Shown: positions 44,186 to 53,268 of the stretch, piece after piece
How positions within the stretch are numbered: position 1 is the stretch's first letter
Layout: each line of letters begins with the position of its first letter
Assembly (NCBI GenBank): GCA_022402565.1
Contig: JAKRSC010000008.1
Span: 124,001 to 188,000 of the forward strand
Direction of reading: 5' to 3'
Source: Hydrotalea sp.
GTDB taxonomy: Bacteria; Bacteroidota; Bacteroidia; Chitinophagales; Chitinophagaceae
DNA: 64,000 bases
The notes under the pieces: model-generated
The model's input: only the letters and a program-made list of their open reading frames with translations
Told to the model about the DNA's origin: nothing
Database searches by the model: none
Position numbers and translations under genes: made by a program

Positions 44186-44572
44186 ATGATATTGCCCTCT
44201 TTATTCGTTGCACCTTCCGAATTGGGCGGTCGAGGTGTGTTTACTGCAGAAGACTTAGATGCTGGATTATTGATTGAAGTTTCTCCTGTTTTAGTGTTAT
44301 CTGAGGAGGAGCGGGCTATTGTTGAAAAGACTGAATTGAACAATTATATTTTTGCTTGGGGTGAAGATGACAAGCAGGCGGTTGTTGCTTGGGGATATGT
44401 GAGCATCTACAATCATTCTTATGAACCCAATTGCAGGTATGAAATGGATATGGAGGATGATTGGATCCGAATTGTTACCTTGAAGCCGATTTCTTTAGGA
44501 ACTGAATTAACCATTAATTATTTAGGAGATGATCCAAAGCTTGGTGAGAAGGTTTGGTTCGAAGCAAAATAA
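44186..44572 (+). CDS. Small SET-domain protein (putative lysine methyltransferase)
   Basis: A 128-residue stand-alone SET domain from ATG 44186. Key motifs are GGRGVFTAEDLDAG near the N-terminus (SAM-binding glycine turn), IYNHSYEPNCRY (NHSxxPN) near residue 75 and LGTELTINYLGD (ELTxxY) near 110. It lacks pre-SET and post-SET cysteine regions. Such small SET proteins occur in scattered bacteria and the targets are unknown. An upstream in-frame TTG would add 13 residues overlapping the inverted repeat; the ATG is preferred. Confidence 0.82.
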   Translation: MILPSLFVAPSELGGRGVFTAEDLDAGLLIEVSPVLVLSEEERAIVEKTELNNYIFAWGEDDKQAVVAWGYVSIYNHSYEPNCRYEMDMEDDWIRIVTLKPISLGTELTINYLGDDPKLGEKVWFEAK

Positions 44573-44579
44573 AAAAAAT

Positions 44580-45596
44580 ATGAAACGTTTATTGCTGATT
44601 GTACTTGTATTTGTATTTAGTGCTGAATGTTCACAAGCACAAGTTGATACTGCTTTCTCATGGCAAATCCCAGATTCTGTTAGAGGATCCCAAGTATTGG
44701 TTCAATGGAAAGCTTCCAAATTTAATAAGTGGGAAATGGAAGTGAAACTCCATGATTTTGAATTTGAGTTGAAGTCGGAAAAAGGCCAATTAAAAGTAGA
44801 AGTCGATCTTGAGAAAAGTCATCAATTAGTGAGTGCTGGATGGAAAGTGAAGGCTGCAAAAAATAAATTAAACTGGCCTATTCCTGACTCTTTATCGGCC
44901 CCATCTCAGCTTTCTATTAGCGTTGTACCTGACACCTCTATAAAGCAAACTTTGTATAGTACATACTTATTCTTTCCTTCATTAGGAAGATGGAAATGGA
45001 TTGGAAGTTTTTTGCACAAAGAAGAATCATCTTGGGTGAAAAAATTAGAAGTTGATTGGGAGAATGCAAGTGAAAATTTAGCCGATCTTGCTCTAGAAGC
45101 ATGGGTACAAAGACCCAATGGTTCATGGAAAAATTTGACATCAAAAGCTATGCCTCAGTTAGTGCCAGTTACAAAGCATGTTGATAGTCTTGCATTTCAA
45201 ATGAGAGATAGAAACTTACTCAATCGTGCGATTCGTAAGCGCCAAATAGACACCACAGGAACCATTGAGGGGGTATATTATTATCACTTAGCAAAAGGAA
45301 ATGGGAATCCAGTAAATGTGACTGATTCAGTTACCGTTCATTATAAAGGTTCATTGTTTTCGGATGGTTCTGTGTTTGATGCCACAAAGGATAAGCCAGC
45401 TACTTTTCCTTTAAATAGACTAATAAGAGGATGGCAATTAGCAGTTCCAACCAATTCTGTAGGTGGTAAAACAAGAATTTATATTCCTTCTGAACAGGCC
45501 TATTCCATAAGATCCAGAAGTTTTAAAATTCCACCAGCAAGTATTTTGGTGTTTGATGTGGAAGTGTTGGCTGCAAAGCCTAGTTTAAGTCGATAA
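44580..45596 (+). CDS. Exported protein with C-terminal FKBP-type peptidyl-prolyl isomerase domain
   Basis: A 338-residue protein from ATG 44580. It has a signal peptide (MKRLLLIVLVFVFSAECSQAQ), about 200 residues of beta-rich sequence unlike any domain I know, then an FKBP domain over the last 100 residues (DSVTVHYKGSLF, VFDATKDKPATFPL, VGGKTRIYIPSEQAY). FKBP active-site aromatic positions appear kept (Y, F, W). Probably a periplasmic folding helper. Its 3' end overlaps the convergent lactonase-fold gene by 17 bp. Confidence 0.82.
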   Translation: MKRLLLIVLVFVFSAECSQAQVDTAFSWQIPDSVRGSQVLVQWKASKFNKWEMEVKLHDFEFELKSEKGQLKVEVDLEKSHQLVSAGWKVKAAKNKLNWPIPDSLSAPSQLSISVVPDTSIKQTLYSTYLFFPSLGRWKWIGSFLHKEESSWVKKLEVDWENASENLADLALEAWVQRPNGSWKNLTSKAMPQLVPVTKHVDSLAFQMRDRNLLNRAIRKRQIDTTGTIEGVYYYHLAKGNGNPVNVTDSVTVHYKGSLFSDGSVFDATKDKPATFPLNRLIRGWQLAVPTNSVGGKTRIYIPSEQAYSIRSRSFKIPPASILVFDVEVLAAKPSLSR

Positions 45597-46722
45597 ACTC
45601 TACATAAGTAGGGTTAGGGATTTTGATTTCAATATCTAATGGGTTAAGAGCGCCTGTTTGGGTATCTCTTTTAAAAATTTGAATTTGATGGCTGTGTTGA
45701 AATGCAATTGCTAAGTAAGTCTCGGTATAGTCGAGGGTAAAATGTCGAGGCCATTTATTTTGAAGGGGATAAATTGTAGGTTGGTTTACTCTTCCATTCT
45801 CTTGAATAGTAAAATGTGTAATAGAGTTATTTTCTCCTCTGTTGCTACAATATATATGCTTTGCATCTTTACTTATAGCGATATGCGCTGAAGCTTTTTC
45901 TCCTAAATCATCTTTGTCATATAAATTAATCCTTTGTAATAGATCCCATGTTTGTTCCTTTTTTTCATATACAGCAAGCATACCACTTATTTCTTCTAGC
46001 ACGTACATGATTGGTAGAACTGGATGAAAACTTACATGACGGGGCCCTGCTCCTGGTGTTGTTTTAACTGTTTCAATATTGTTCTCAATAGGCCTTGGTG
46101 ATTTTTTGTTATTAATAGAATAGAATTTTATTTCATCAGTTCCTAAATCGGCCACTACAAGGTCACTTTGCTTGCTTCTATAAATCACTTGATGTACATG
46201 TGGACTTCTTTGATACTTGGAATGTACGCTTGATCCATTGTGTTGAATAGTTTGAGTGGCTTCTCCAAGCATTCCTTTAGAATAAATAGGAATCGTACTA
46301 AGATTACCTCCACTATAGTTTGCTGTATAAAGAATTTTATTTTTAGTGTCAACAAAGAGATGACATGGATGATCGCCACCCGTGTATGATGAATTAATAA
46401 ATGAAAGGGTTAATTTTTTTGAGTTGAACTTCCAACTAACTGCCAATGCATTTTCTTTTCCTCGTCCTTCACTCACTCCATAAAGAATTTGCTCTTTTTT
46501 TGAGAAAAACAGATAGGAGGGATTAGATACTACACTATCCAATTCTTTGATTTGAACATTTGTGTTGTTTAAATTGATTGAAATTAAATGGATGCCAGCT
46601 TTATTTTCTTTAGTATAGCTACCTGATATAATATTGAGTTGTTGTGCATACAATAGTTGTGCTGCAAAAAACAAGTATATGCCAATCAAGTAACTTATAT
46701 AAGTTGTTAAAGGTCTTTTCAT
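45580..46722 (-). CDS. Exported lactonase-family beta-propeller protein
   Basis: A 380-residue protein with a signal peptide (ending FFAAQLLYAQQ) and a seven-bladed propeller of the lactonase (6-phosphogluconolactonase, YbhE-like) family. The blade signature PGAGPRHVSFHP is near residue 240 and a WPRHFTLD repeat near 340. Because it is exported, a cytoplasmic pentose-phosphate role is unlikely; the substrate is unknown. Divergent from the gliding-motility CTD gene. Confidence 0.8.
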   Translation of the reverse strand: MKRPLTTYISYLIGIYLFFAAQLLYAQQLNIISGSYTKENKAGIHLISINLNNTNVQIKELDSVVSNPSYLFFSKKEQILYGVSEGRGKENALAVSWKFNSKKLTLSFINSSYTGGDHPCHLFVDTKNKILYTANYSGGNLSTIPIYSKGMLGEATQTIQHNGSSVHSKYQRSPHVHQVIYRSKQSDLVVADLGTDEIKFYSINNKKSPRPIENNIETVKTTPGAGPRHVSFHPVLPIMYVLEEISGMLAVYEKKEQTWDLLQRINLYDKDDLGEKASAHIAISKDAKHIYCSNRGENNSITHFTIQENGRVNQPTIYPLQNKWPRHFTLDYTETYLAIAFQHSHQIQIFKRDTQTGALNPLDIEIKIPNPTYVEFIDLN

Positions 46723-46756
46723 TGTGAACTATTAGCGTGTAAGTTAAGTCACTATT

Positions 46757-49648
46757 TTGTATCTTTATACAGTGTTCAAATTACTTGATTTTAGATTGTT
46801 TTCCGCAACATTGTTCATCTTAATTGTTGTATTTGCTGGTTCGGTTCAAGCTCAGAATCTAATTAGTAATGGCAACTTTGAATTAGAGGGTAGTAGTGGG
46901 TTTAAATATTCTGAACCTCCCTATTTCTGGCGTACACCTCCTTTTGCACTCACTTCTCAACCAGGAGATATTGCTTTTGTAGCATCACCGCATATTTTTA
47001 ATAGAGATTTTGAAATTGATGGGGATCATTCAACTGGATTTGGAAAAATGATGGTTGTTGATGGCGCGACCGTAGCTGGTACAAATATATACATATGGCA
47101 AGCGGGGTTGAATGCTGAAGGAGTATGTAATTTGCAAGTTGGACAAACCTACACCTTTAGTTATTGGATACGATCTGTTTCTCAAGAAGTAACAAGTAAT
47201 TCTACAAGAGCAAACCTAGTTATAGATTTTGAAAATGCTTCCCAAATAGTTTTAGTGGAAGGAGCCACTATGGCGCCACTTCCAGTAGACAAATGGCGTA
47301 GAGTGGTATACAGATTTAGAGCTGACCAGCCTTGTGTGAAAATTGCATTGAGAAATACTAATACCAGTGCTTTAGGTAATGATTTTGCTTTAGATGATAT
47401 GGAGCTTTTTGCACCTGCAGAATTTTTGAATTTGGTGTACAATGCCATTCCTACATCCTGTTATAACACCAATGATGGAGCGTTGGTTGTTTATGGAATA
47501 GGTGGTAAGCCTCCTTATGAATTTCAATTGAATAATCAAGGTTGGACTTCTCAATTTATATTCAATAATCTTGCAGCACAAGGCTCATATTTACTTCGAG
47601 TAAAAGATGCAAATCAAACTGTTGTTTCGGTTGCAAATGTTGTAGTAAATGCCCCTACTAATCCGCTACAAATTTCCTCATCATTAGCAGATCCTGCTTG
47701 TGGTAATACACCTATTAATTTATTAGTCATGGGTGGTTCTAGCTATACATGGACATCAAGCCCTTTAGATCCAAACCTCACTCCTCAAACAGGTTCGCTG
47801 GTTCAAGCAAGACCTTCTATTAATACAATTTATACAGTTAACTCAACTTCAACGGGAAATAGGAATCTAATCTTTAATGGCGATTTTAGTTTAGGGAATG
47901 TTGGCTTTGTAACTGACTATACTTTTTATTTAGACGGCACTTCAGGGGGCATACAAAAAGCTTATGGAATTACAGCGAGTTCACGACAATACTTTCAGTT
48001 TTTTGTAGACTGTAATGACAAATCTGGTTCAGGTCAAATGATGGTTATTGATGGATCCTCCAACGCTTCAGATAGGGTTTGGAGTCAAACAATTCCAGTT
48101 ACACCTAACACTCAATATAGATTTTCTTATTGGATTCAAAGTGTGGTAAGTACTAGTCCTGCTAGAATTCAAACAAATGTAAATAATGCTCCTATAACAG
48201 GAGATCCTACTACAAGTACTTTTACAGCGCCATCAAGTACTTGTCAATGGCAGCAAGTTCAATACAACTGGAATTCGGGTAGTAATACTGTTGCAACAAT
48301 AACATTATTTGATAGAAATGAGCAAACCAACGGAAACGATTTTGCAATCGACGATATAAGCATGGTGAATAGCTACAATTGTAATTTGTCTAGGAGCATT
48401 GCTATATCTGTTTTGCCAACTCCAGCTATTGCAACGGTTAGTATTCAGGCGCCTACTTGCGGAGAAACAGTTGGGTCATTTCAAGTGAACTCCCCAGTAG
48501 GTGCAGGACTGAGTTACAGTATTAATGGAACAACTTATACAAATACCACTGGTTTATTTGGATCTTTAGCTCCAGGTACGTATTCATTAACCACAAGAAA
48601 CAATATAGGTTGTGTTTCTGCGCCCTTATCGGTTATTATTCCTCAACCTCCTGATATTCCTGTTCAACCAGTCGTTCAAATTTTAGAACAGCCTACATGT
48701 AATAATGCACAAGGTAGATTACAAATTACTCAACCTGTTGGAGCAGGAATTGTTTATACCATCAATAATCAACCTACAGAATACCCATCGGGTCAAGTTA
48801 TAAGCCTGCCTCCTGGTACTTATTCAATTCGAGCCAGAAATGGAGCGGGATGTATATCGGCAATTTCTCAGTTTATCATTAATCCAATACCATCTCCTCC
48901 AACTGTTGCTCCAATAATTGGATTAGATGAAATTTGTAGAAGGGGAAACAATGAAACATTGTTCAGTTCATCAACTGCTGGCGGAGTTTGGACTAGCTTA
49001 CAACCTAATATTGCACAAGTTGATAATAGTGGAAGGGTGACTGCAAATAATAATGGTACTGCAACCATTCAATATGCGGTAGTAGTTAGTGGATGTACTA
49101 CAACAGTTAGTAAGAATATTCTTGTAACTGATTTTGATGTTCAATTATCTGCAAACCCACAGCCAGTTATTGAGCAACAATTACTTAGATTAAATAGCAG
49201 TGCAGCAGAACCTTATCAGGTATTAAATTGGATTCCATCAGATAAGTTTAGCCAACCTTTATTGTTTAGTCAGCAAATTATAGCAGATAGCACATCTCGT
49301 TATGGTGTTGTGGCTCGTTCAAACAAAGGATGTGTAGATACTACTTTTGTGAATGTGACGGTAGTTCCAATTTCGCGTGACATATTTGTACCAAATGCAT
49401 TTACTCCAAACGGAGATGGGAAAAATGATGTTTTTAGAGTGTATGGAAACTTTATTCATAAAATTGAGTTGCGAGTATTTGATGCGTGGGGTAGATTGTT
49501 ATTTGTATCAACTCAGGCCGATAGGGGATGGGATGGAAGACATCAAGGTCAAAATCAACCCTCCGCTGTATATCTGTATACGCTTGTAGCAGAAATACAA
49601 GGTGGTCGTGAAGTAAGAAAGTCTGGTTCATTTCAATTGATAAGATGA
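46757..49648 (+). CDS. Type IX secretion substrate with gliding-motility-associated C-terminal domain
   Basis: A 963-residue secreted protein. No ATG precedes the signal peptide (FSATLFILIVVFAGSVQAQ); the start is TTG at 46757 or the GTG 15 bases later. Two similar N-terminal modules begin with NLISNGNFELEG and NLIFNGDFSLGN, likely carbohydrate-binding-like sandwiches. SprB-type repeats follow (SCYNTNDGALVVYGIGGKPP, TCNNAQGRLQIT), then a bacterial Ig-like segment. The last 85 residues are a type B sorting domain (VPNAFTPNGDGKNDVFRVYG ... GWDGRHQG). It should be exported through the type IX system and anchored at the surface. The next gene overlaps it by ATGA. Confidence 0.88.
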   Translation: MYLYTVFKLLDFRLFSATLFILIVVFAGSVQAQNLISNGNFELEGSSGFKYSEPPYFWRTPPFALTSQPGDIAFVASPHIFNRDFEIDGDHSTGFGKMMVVDGATVAGTNIYIWQAGLNAEGVCNLQVGQTYTFSYWIRSVSQEVTSNSTRANLVIDFENASQIVLVEGATMAPLPVDKWRRVVYRFRADQPCVKIALRNTNTSALGNDFALDDMELFAPAEFLNLVYNAIPTSCYNTNDGALVVYGIGGKPPYEFQLNNQGWTSQFIFNNLAAQGSYLLRVKDANQTVVSVANVVVNAPTNPLQISSSLADPACGNTPINLLVMGGSSYTWTSSPLDPNLTPQTGSLVQARPSINTIYTVNSTSTGNRNLIFNGDFSLGNVGFVTDYTFYLDGTSGGIQKAYGITASSRQYFQFFVDCNDKSGSGQMMVIDGSSNASDRVWSQTIPVTPNTQYRFSYWIQSVVSTSPARIQTNVNNAPITGDPTTSTFTAPSSTCQWQQVQYNWNSGSNTVATITLFDRNEQTNGNDFAIDDISMVNSYNCNLSRSIAISVLPTPAIATVSIQAPTCGETVGSFQVNSPVGAGLSYSINGTTYTNTTGLFGSLAPGTYSLTTRNNIGCVSAPLSVIIPQPPDIPVQPVVQILEQPTCNNAQGRLQITQPVGAGIVYTINNQPTEYPSGQVISLPPGTYSIRARNGAGCISAISQFIINPIPSPPTVAPIIGLDEICRRGNNETLFSSSTAGGVWTSLQPNIAQVDNSGRVTANNNGTATIQYAVVVSGCTTTVSKNILVTDFDVQLSANPQPVIEQQLLRLNSSAAEPYQVLNWIPSDKFSQPLLFSQQIIADSTSRYGVVARSNKGCVDTTFVNVTVVPISRDIFVPNAFTPNGDGKNDVFRVYGNFIHKIELRVFDAWGRLLFVSTQADRGWDGRHQGQNQPSAVYLYTLVAEIQGGREVRKSGSFQLIR

Positions 49649-50652
49649 GAGGAAAAGTTGTCTATATCATTTTAATGGGCTATCTGTTAACAAAGTCTGC
49701 TGCATTTGGACAACTCGATCCAATGACTTCACAGTATTTTAGATTTCCGATGCAAGTCAATCCAGCCTTGACAGGGGCATTTGGCGGAGATGTAAGAGCT
49801 TCAGCAATTCATAGAAATCAATGGCTCGGAACAATATCACCTTTACAAACTGCTGCTTTTTCAGCCGACCTTAGAACAAATAGTAGTTTTCATCCTGGCA
49901 TGCAAGTGCTTCAAATGCAAACAGGTAATGGTGCATTTAGATATACACAAGCATACGCAACACTTGCTTATGACGGAATTAAATTTGGGACTATGGGTCG
50001 ACATCAGGTTCGAGTTGGCTTTTTAGCAGGAATATTGAATAGAAGCATTCAACCAGGTCGATTAGAATTTGGAGATCAATGGAATCAAATAACGGGATTT
50101 CAACCAGGCAATCCAACTACTGAAGTATTCGATAGAACTTCAACATTGGTTCCAGATGTAGGATTTGGTCTTGCTTATTTTGATACTAAAGAAGATGGAG
50201 TGATTCAATTTTTTGGCGGTGGTTCTGCATTTCATATTAATCGTCCAGAAGATAGATTTATGGCAGGCTCAGGAGTGAATCGTGTTCCAATTCGTTGGTT
50301 AGCACATGGCGGATTTTCTTGGAAGATGACACCAGATGTTTACATAGTACCTCATGCTGTTTGGATGCGTCAAGGAACAGCTGAAGTAAGAATGGTAGGG
50401 TTGTATAGCATGTTCCCAGTAAATGAAACAACTGAATTTATGTTAGGAGCTAATTTCAGATGGAGAGATGCGTTGGTGCCTTATGCTGGCTTAACTATTG
50501 GAAACTTTACGATGGGAGTTAGCTATGATATTCCAGCTATGACAACCAGACAAGCATTTCAAAATACATCTGCATTTGAAATAACGCTTTCGTATATGCG
50601 TAAGAAGAGTTTTGCAGAAGTACCAAGTTATATGCGTTGTCCAAGGTTCTAA
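49645..50652 (+). CDS. PorP/SprF-family type IX secretion membrane protein
   Basis: A 335-residue outer-membrane beta-barrel with a signal peptide. It opens with MTSQYFRFPMQVNPALTGAF and RASAIHRNQWLG, the family signature, and ends in a long barrel region. PorP/SprF proteins pair with type IX substrates carrying a type B C-terminal domain and help anchor or export them. The four-base overlap with the substrate gene is the usual paired arrangement. Confidence 0.92.
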   Translation: MRGKVVYIILMGYLLTKSAAFGQLDPMTSQYFRFPMQVNPALTGAFGGDVRASAIHRNQWLGTISPLQTAAFSADLRTNSSFHPGMQVLQMQTGNGAFRYTQAYATLAYDGIKFGTMGRHQVRVGFLAGILNRSIQPGRLEFGDQWNQITGFQPGNPTTEVFDRTSTLVPDVGFGLAYFDTKEDGVIQFFGGGSAFHINRPEDRFMAGSGVNRVPIRWLAHGGFSWKMTPDVYIVPHAVWMRQGTAEVRMVGLYSMFPVNETTEFMLGANFRWRDALVPYAGLTIGNFTMGVSYDIPAMTTRQAFQNTSAFEITLSYMRKKSFAEVPSYMRCPRF

Positions 50653-50659
50653 AAAGAAA

Positions 50660-50679
50660 GGCTGCCCAAATGGACAGCC
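50660..50679. terminator. Hairpin terminator between convergent genes
   Basis: GGCTGCCC and GGACAGCC form a stem (one mismatch) with a 4-nt loop, followed within about 8 bp by a T-rich stretch. It lies between the PorP/SprF gene and the convergent S9 peptidase gene. Confidence 0.6.
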
Positions 50680-50704
50680 CTACTTAGTTTTATTTTAAAT
50701 GGAT

Positions 50705-53122
50705 TTATTTGGCATTCTTCACATATTTTTCCAACCATTGGTGTTGTTCCCAAAGCATATGTAATACATTCTCTCTTCCTCTGTAACCGTGCGCTTCGTA
50801 TGGTAATACAACATATCTACTAGTACCACCATGACCTTTAATTGCACTATAATATCTTTCACTTTGAATTGGGAAAGTACCTTGGTTGTCATCCATTTCG
50901 CCGTGAATTAACAAAATTGGTGTCTTTACCTTGTTGGCGTAGCTAAAAGGACTCATATCAAAGTACAATTGCGAAGCTTGCCAATAAGTTCTGTCTTCAT
51001 TTTGAAAACCAAATGGAGTTAAAGAACGATTGTATGCTCCACTTCTTGCGATACCTGCTTTAAAAAGATTGGTGTGTGAAAGTAAATGTGCAGTCATAAA
51101 TGCACCATAACTATGTCCACCAACTGCCATCCTGTTTTTGTCACCTACACCCATATCAACTAATTTTTGAACGGCAGCTTCTGCATTCAGTTTTAACTGC
51201 TCAATAAAATTGTCGTTAGGTTTTTTATCGCTGGAAGTAGCTACAATTGGCATCTCAGCATTATCTAATACAGCATATCCTTGCGTTACCCAGAAGATAG
51301 GAGAGCCCCAGCTAATATTAGTAAAACGGTCTTTGCTTCCTCTTACTTGAGCAGCATCAGCAGCATTATTAAATTCACGAGGGTAAGCCCACATAAATAC
51401 AGGTAGTGGTCCGTCTTTTGCTGCATTGTATCCTTTTGGCAGATAAAGATCACCAGTTAAGTCAACACCATCTGCTCTCTTGTATTTAATTTTTTCTTTT
51501 GTAATACCCTCAAGCTGAGGATATGGATTGGTGAATTTTGTAATTGGTCTGTCAGCAATTTTTTTCAAAAGATCTTTCATGAAATAATTAGGTGTGCTGG
51601 TCTGAGTTTCTTTTCTGCTGATGAATGTCATAGTCTTTGCATCAACTACATCAGAGATAAATTCAAACTGTCCAGGAGTACAGCGCCAAATAATTTCTTG
51701 TTGTTTTGTTTGTAAATCGAACTTAGCCAAGAATGGAAGATCGCCATTGGGTGAGCTACCTGTTGTATTATTCATTAATAGTTTTGTACCATTATCAACC
51801 AACAGCAAAACTTGACGTCCGAATTGATTCTTTGTTGTAACTGGTGAACCTGGGTTATTGTAAGCATCTGTTGTGTTTCTCTGCATAAGCATTTCTAGAC
51901 TTCCAGTAGAAGGGTTAAAACGGTGCATTCTTGCAACTTGCTTTCCTGTTAAACCTTCCATAACAAGAGCTAATTCAGATGTTCCCCAAGAAACTCCACG
52001 AAAACGCATGGTTGTCTTAAAGAGTTCTGTAGCTTCACCTTGAAAAGGTGCTTTTAATGCATATACTGCATCATGGAATTCAGCTTTTTTTGCAATCATC
52101 CCACTATCCAATGGCATACACCAAGTTATGGTTGCAGCTTCATCATCTCGCCAATCAAAACTTCTTGGTACATTCTGCACATTATCAAAGCCTGAGGGAG
52201 AACCTTCACCAGATGGCAAATCAGCCAGTTTTTTAAGTTCTTTGCCATTTAAATCAATAATAGAAACTGTAGAGGCAAATAACTGAGCTGGAACAAGATA
52301 TGAGAATGGCTTTCTTAAAGTTCGAATCATCAAATATTGCTTATCTGGAGAGGCGCTAATTGTTGTATAAATATTAGGTTTCCCAATATTGGTTTCTGCA
52401 CCATTTTTGTTCATAACCAATTGTGCAGTGGCCATGAAACTAAACAATTGTTCATCATATGGTGTCTTCATGAGATCTTGGTAAGTTCTAATTGGCGCTG
52501 CTTTTCCATAATTCTCTTGAATAGAGGGCCCCATTGGTGTGATAGGTCGTTTGGGTGCAGCACTCGCTGGTTGAAGCGTTGTTTTATAAATGAGTGTGTT
52601 ATCATCTAACCAGCTGTATGCACCACCCATTAATGTATTTAAAGGGCGCTTATTAATTTTCTTTGCTGTTTGTGTAGCAACATCGATCACATACAAATCA
52701 ACTGCATCAGCATTATTTTGTAGAAAGGCAATTTTAGTTTGAGATGGGCTCCAACTAACTGATGAAGCCAATAAGGAAGTTGGTAAACCTTTTACCTGTA
52801 ATTCATTTTCTTGATTCACTCTCCTCAACTTAAAATTGTTGATGAAAGTTTGACGGCTTAAAGAGAAATTATTGGGGTTAATTCGCATCCCAGCAATACG
52901 TGCTTCTGGCTGGCCTAACTCTTCAACAGAGGGGTAACTATTTCTTTCACTTAGAAGCATCCAATTTGCTTTGTCATCAAAACTAACTGCCGGAGTTGGC
53001 TTAGCTAATAGCATTTCGGCCATTAGTTTTGGGGGTTGCTGGTACTGGAATGCATCTTGAGCAATTCCCAAAAATGTTAGGCAAAACCCAACAAAGACCA
53101 TCAAAATTTGTTTCATGTGCAT
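50705..53122 (-). CDS. Exported S9-family serine peptidase (prolyl-oligopeptidase type)
   Basis: An 805-residue protein with a signal peptide (MKQILMVFVGFCLTFLGIAQ, the second ATG), a beta-propeller-like N-terminal part of about 500 residues, and an alpha/beta-hydrolase C-terminus. The catalytic serine is in VGGHSYGAF (near residue 665), with Asp in HGEMDDNQG and His in YEAHGYRGR close to the C-terminus. It probably cleaves peptides in the periplasm. It resembles glutamyl-peptidase-like members of the family; specificity is uncertain. Confidence 0.85.
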   Translation of the reverse strand: MHMKQILMVFVGFCLTFLGIAQDAFQYQQPPKLMAEMLLAKPTPAVSFDDKANWMLLSERNSYPSVEELGQPEARIAGMRINPNNFSLSRQTFINNFKLRRVNQENELQVKGLPTSLLASSVSWSPSQTKIAFLQNNADAVDLYVIDVATQTAKKINKRPLNTLMGGAYSWLDDNTLIYKTTLQPASAAPKRPITPMGPSIQENYGKAAPIRTYQDLMKTPYDEQLFSFMATAQLVMNKNGAETNIGKPNIYTTISASPDKQYLMIRTLRKPFSYLVPAQLFASTVSIIDLNGKELKKLADLPSGEGSPSGFDNVQNVPRSFDWRDDEAATITWCMPLDSGMIAKKAEFHDAVYALKAPFQGEATELFKTTMRFRGVSWGTSELALVMEGLTGKQVARMHRFNPSTGSLEMLMQRNTTDAYNNPGSPVTTKNQFGRQVLLLVDNGTKLLMNNTTGSSPNGDLPFLAKFDLQTKQQEIIWRCTPGQFEFISDVVDAKTMTFISRKETQTSTPNYFMKDLLKKIADRPITKFTNPYPQLEGITKEKIKYKRADGVDLTGDLYLPKGYNAAKDGPLPVFMWAYPREFNNAADAAQVRGSKDRFTNISWGSPIFWVTQGYAVLDNAEMPIVATSSDKKPNDNFIEQLKLNAEAAVQKLVDMGVGDKNRMAVGGHSYGAFMTAHLLSHTNLFKAGIARSGAYNRSLTPFGFQNEDRTYWQASQLYFDMSPFSYANKVKTPILLIHGEMDDNQGTFPIQSERYYSAIKGHGGTSRYVVLPYEAHGYRGRENVLHMLWEQHQWLEKYVKNAK

Positions 53123-53205
53123 GATTTTAAGAGGTTGAAGTTACTTGCTTCAATGAATTAATGAAACCGCTCATAAAATTTTATGACTTCAAAACAAGAT
53201 CATGT

Positions 53206-53213
53206 TATATTTG
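53206..53213 (+). promoter_or_regulatory. Predicted -7 box of the his operon
   Basis: TATATTTG matches TAnnTTTG exactly and ends 5 nt before the GTG start of the leader peptide. A weak TTTA occupies the -33 region. Transcription would begin at or next to the leader start codon, so the leader peptide mRNA looks leaderless. Confidence 0.5.
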
Positions 53214-53217
53214 CATC

Positions 53218-53268
53218 GTGAAATCAGTATTAACACACAGCCATCATCATTTCTTGCCCCAGGGGTAA
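53218..53268 (+). CDS. hisL: His operon leader peptide
   Basis: A 16-residue frame (GTG start) reading MKSVLTHSHHHFLPQG, with four histidines in positions 7 and 9-11. Stop TAA at 53266-53268. Ribosome stalling at the His codons during histidine shortage would expose the region that overlaps the stop codon. It directly precedes an attenuator hairpin and hisG. Short and in a leader position, it is assigned from composition and location. Confidence 0.88.
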   Translation: MKSVLTHSHHHFLPQG

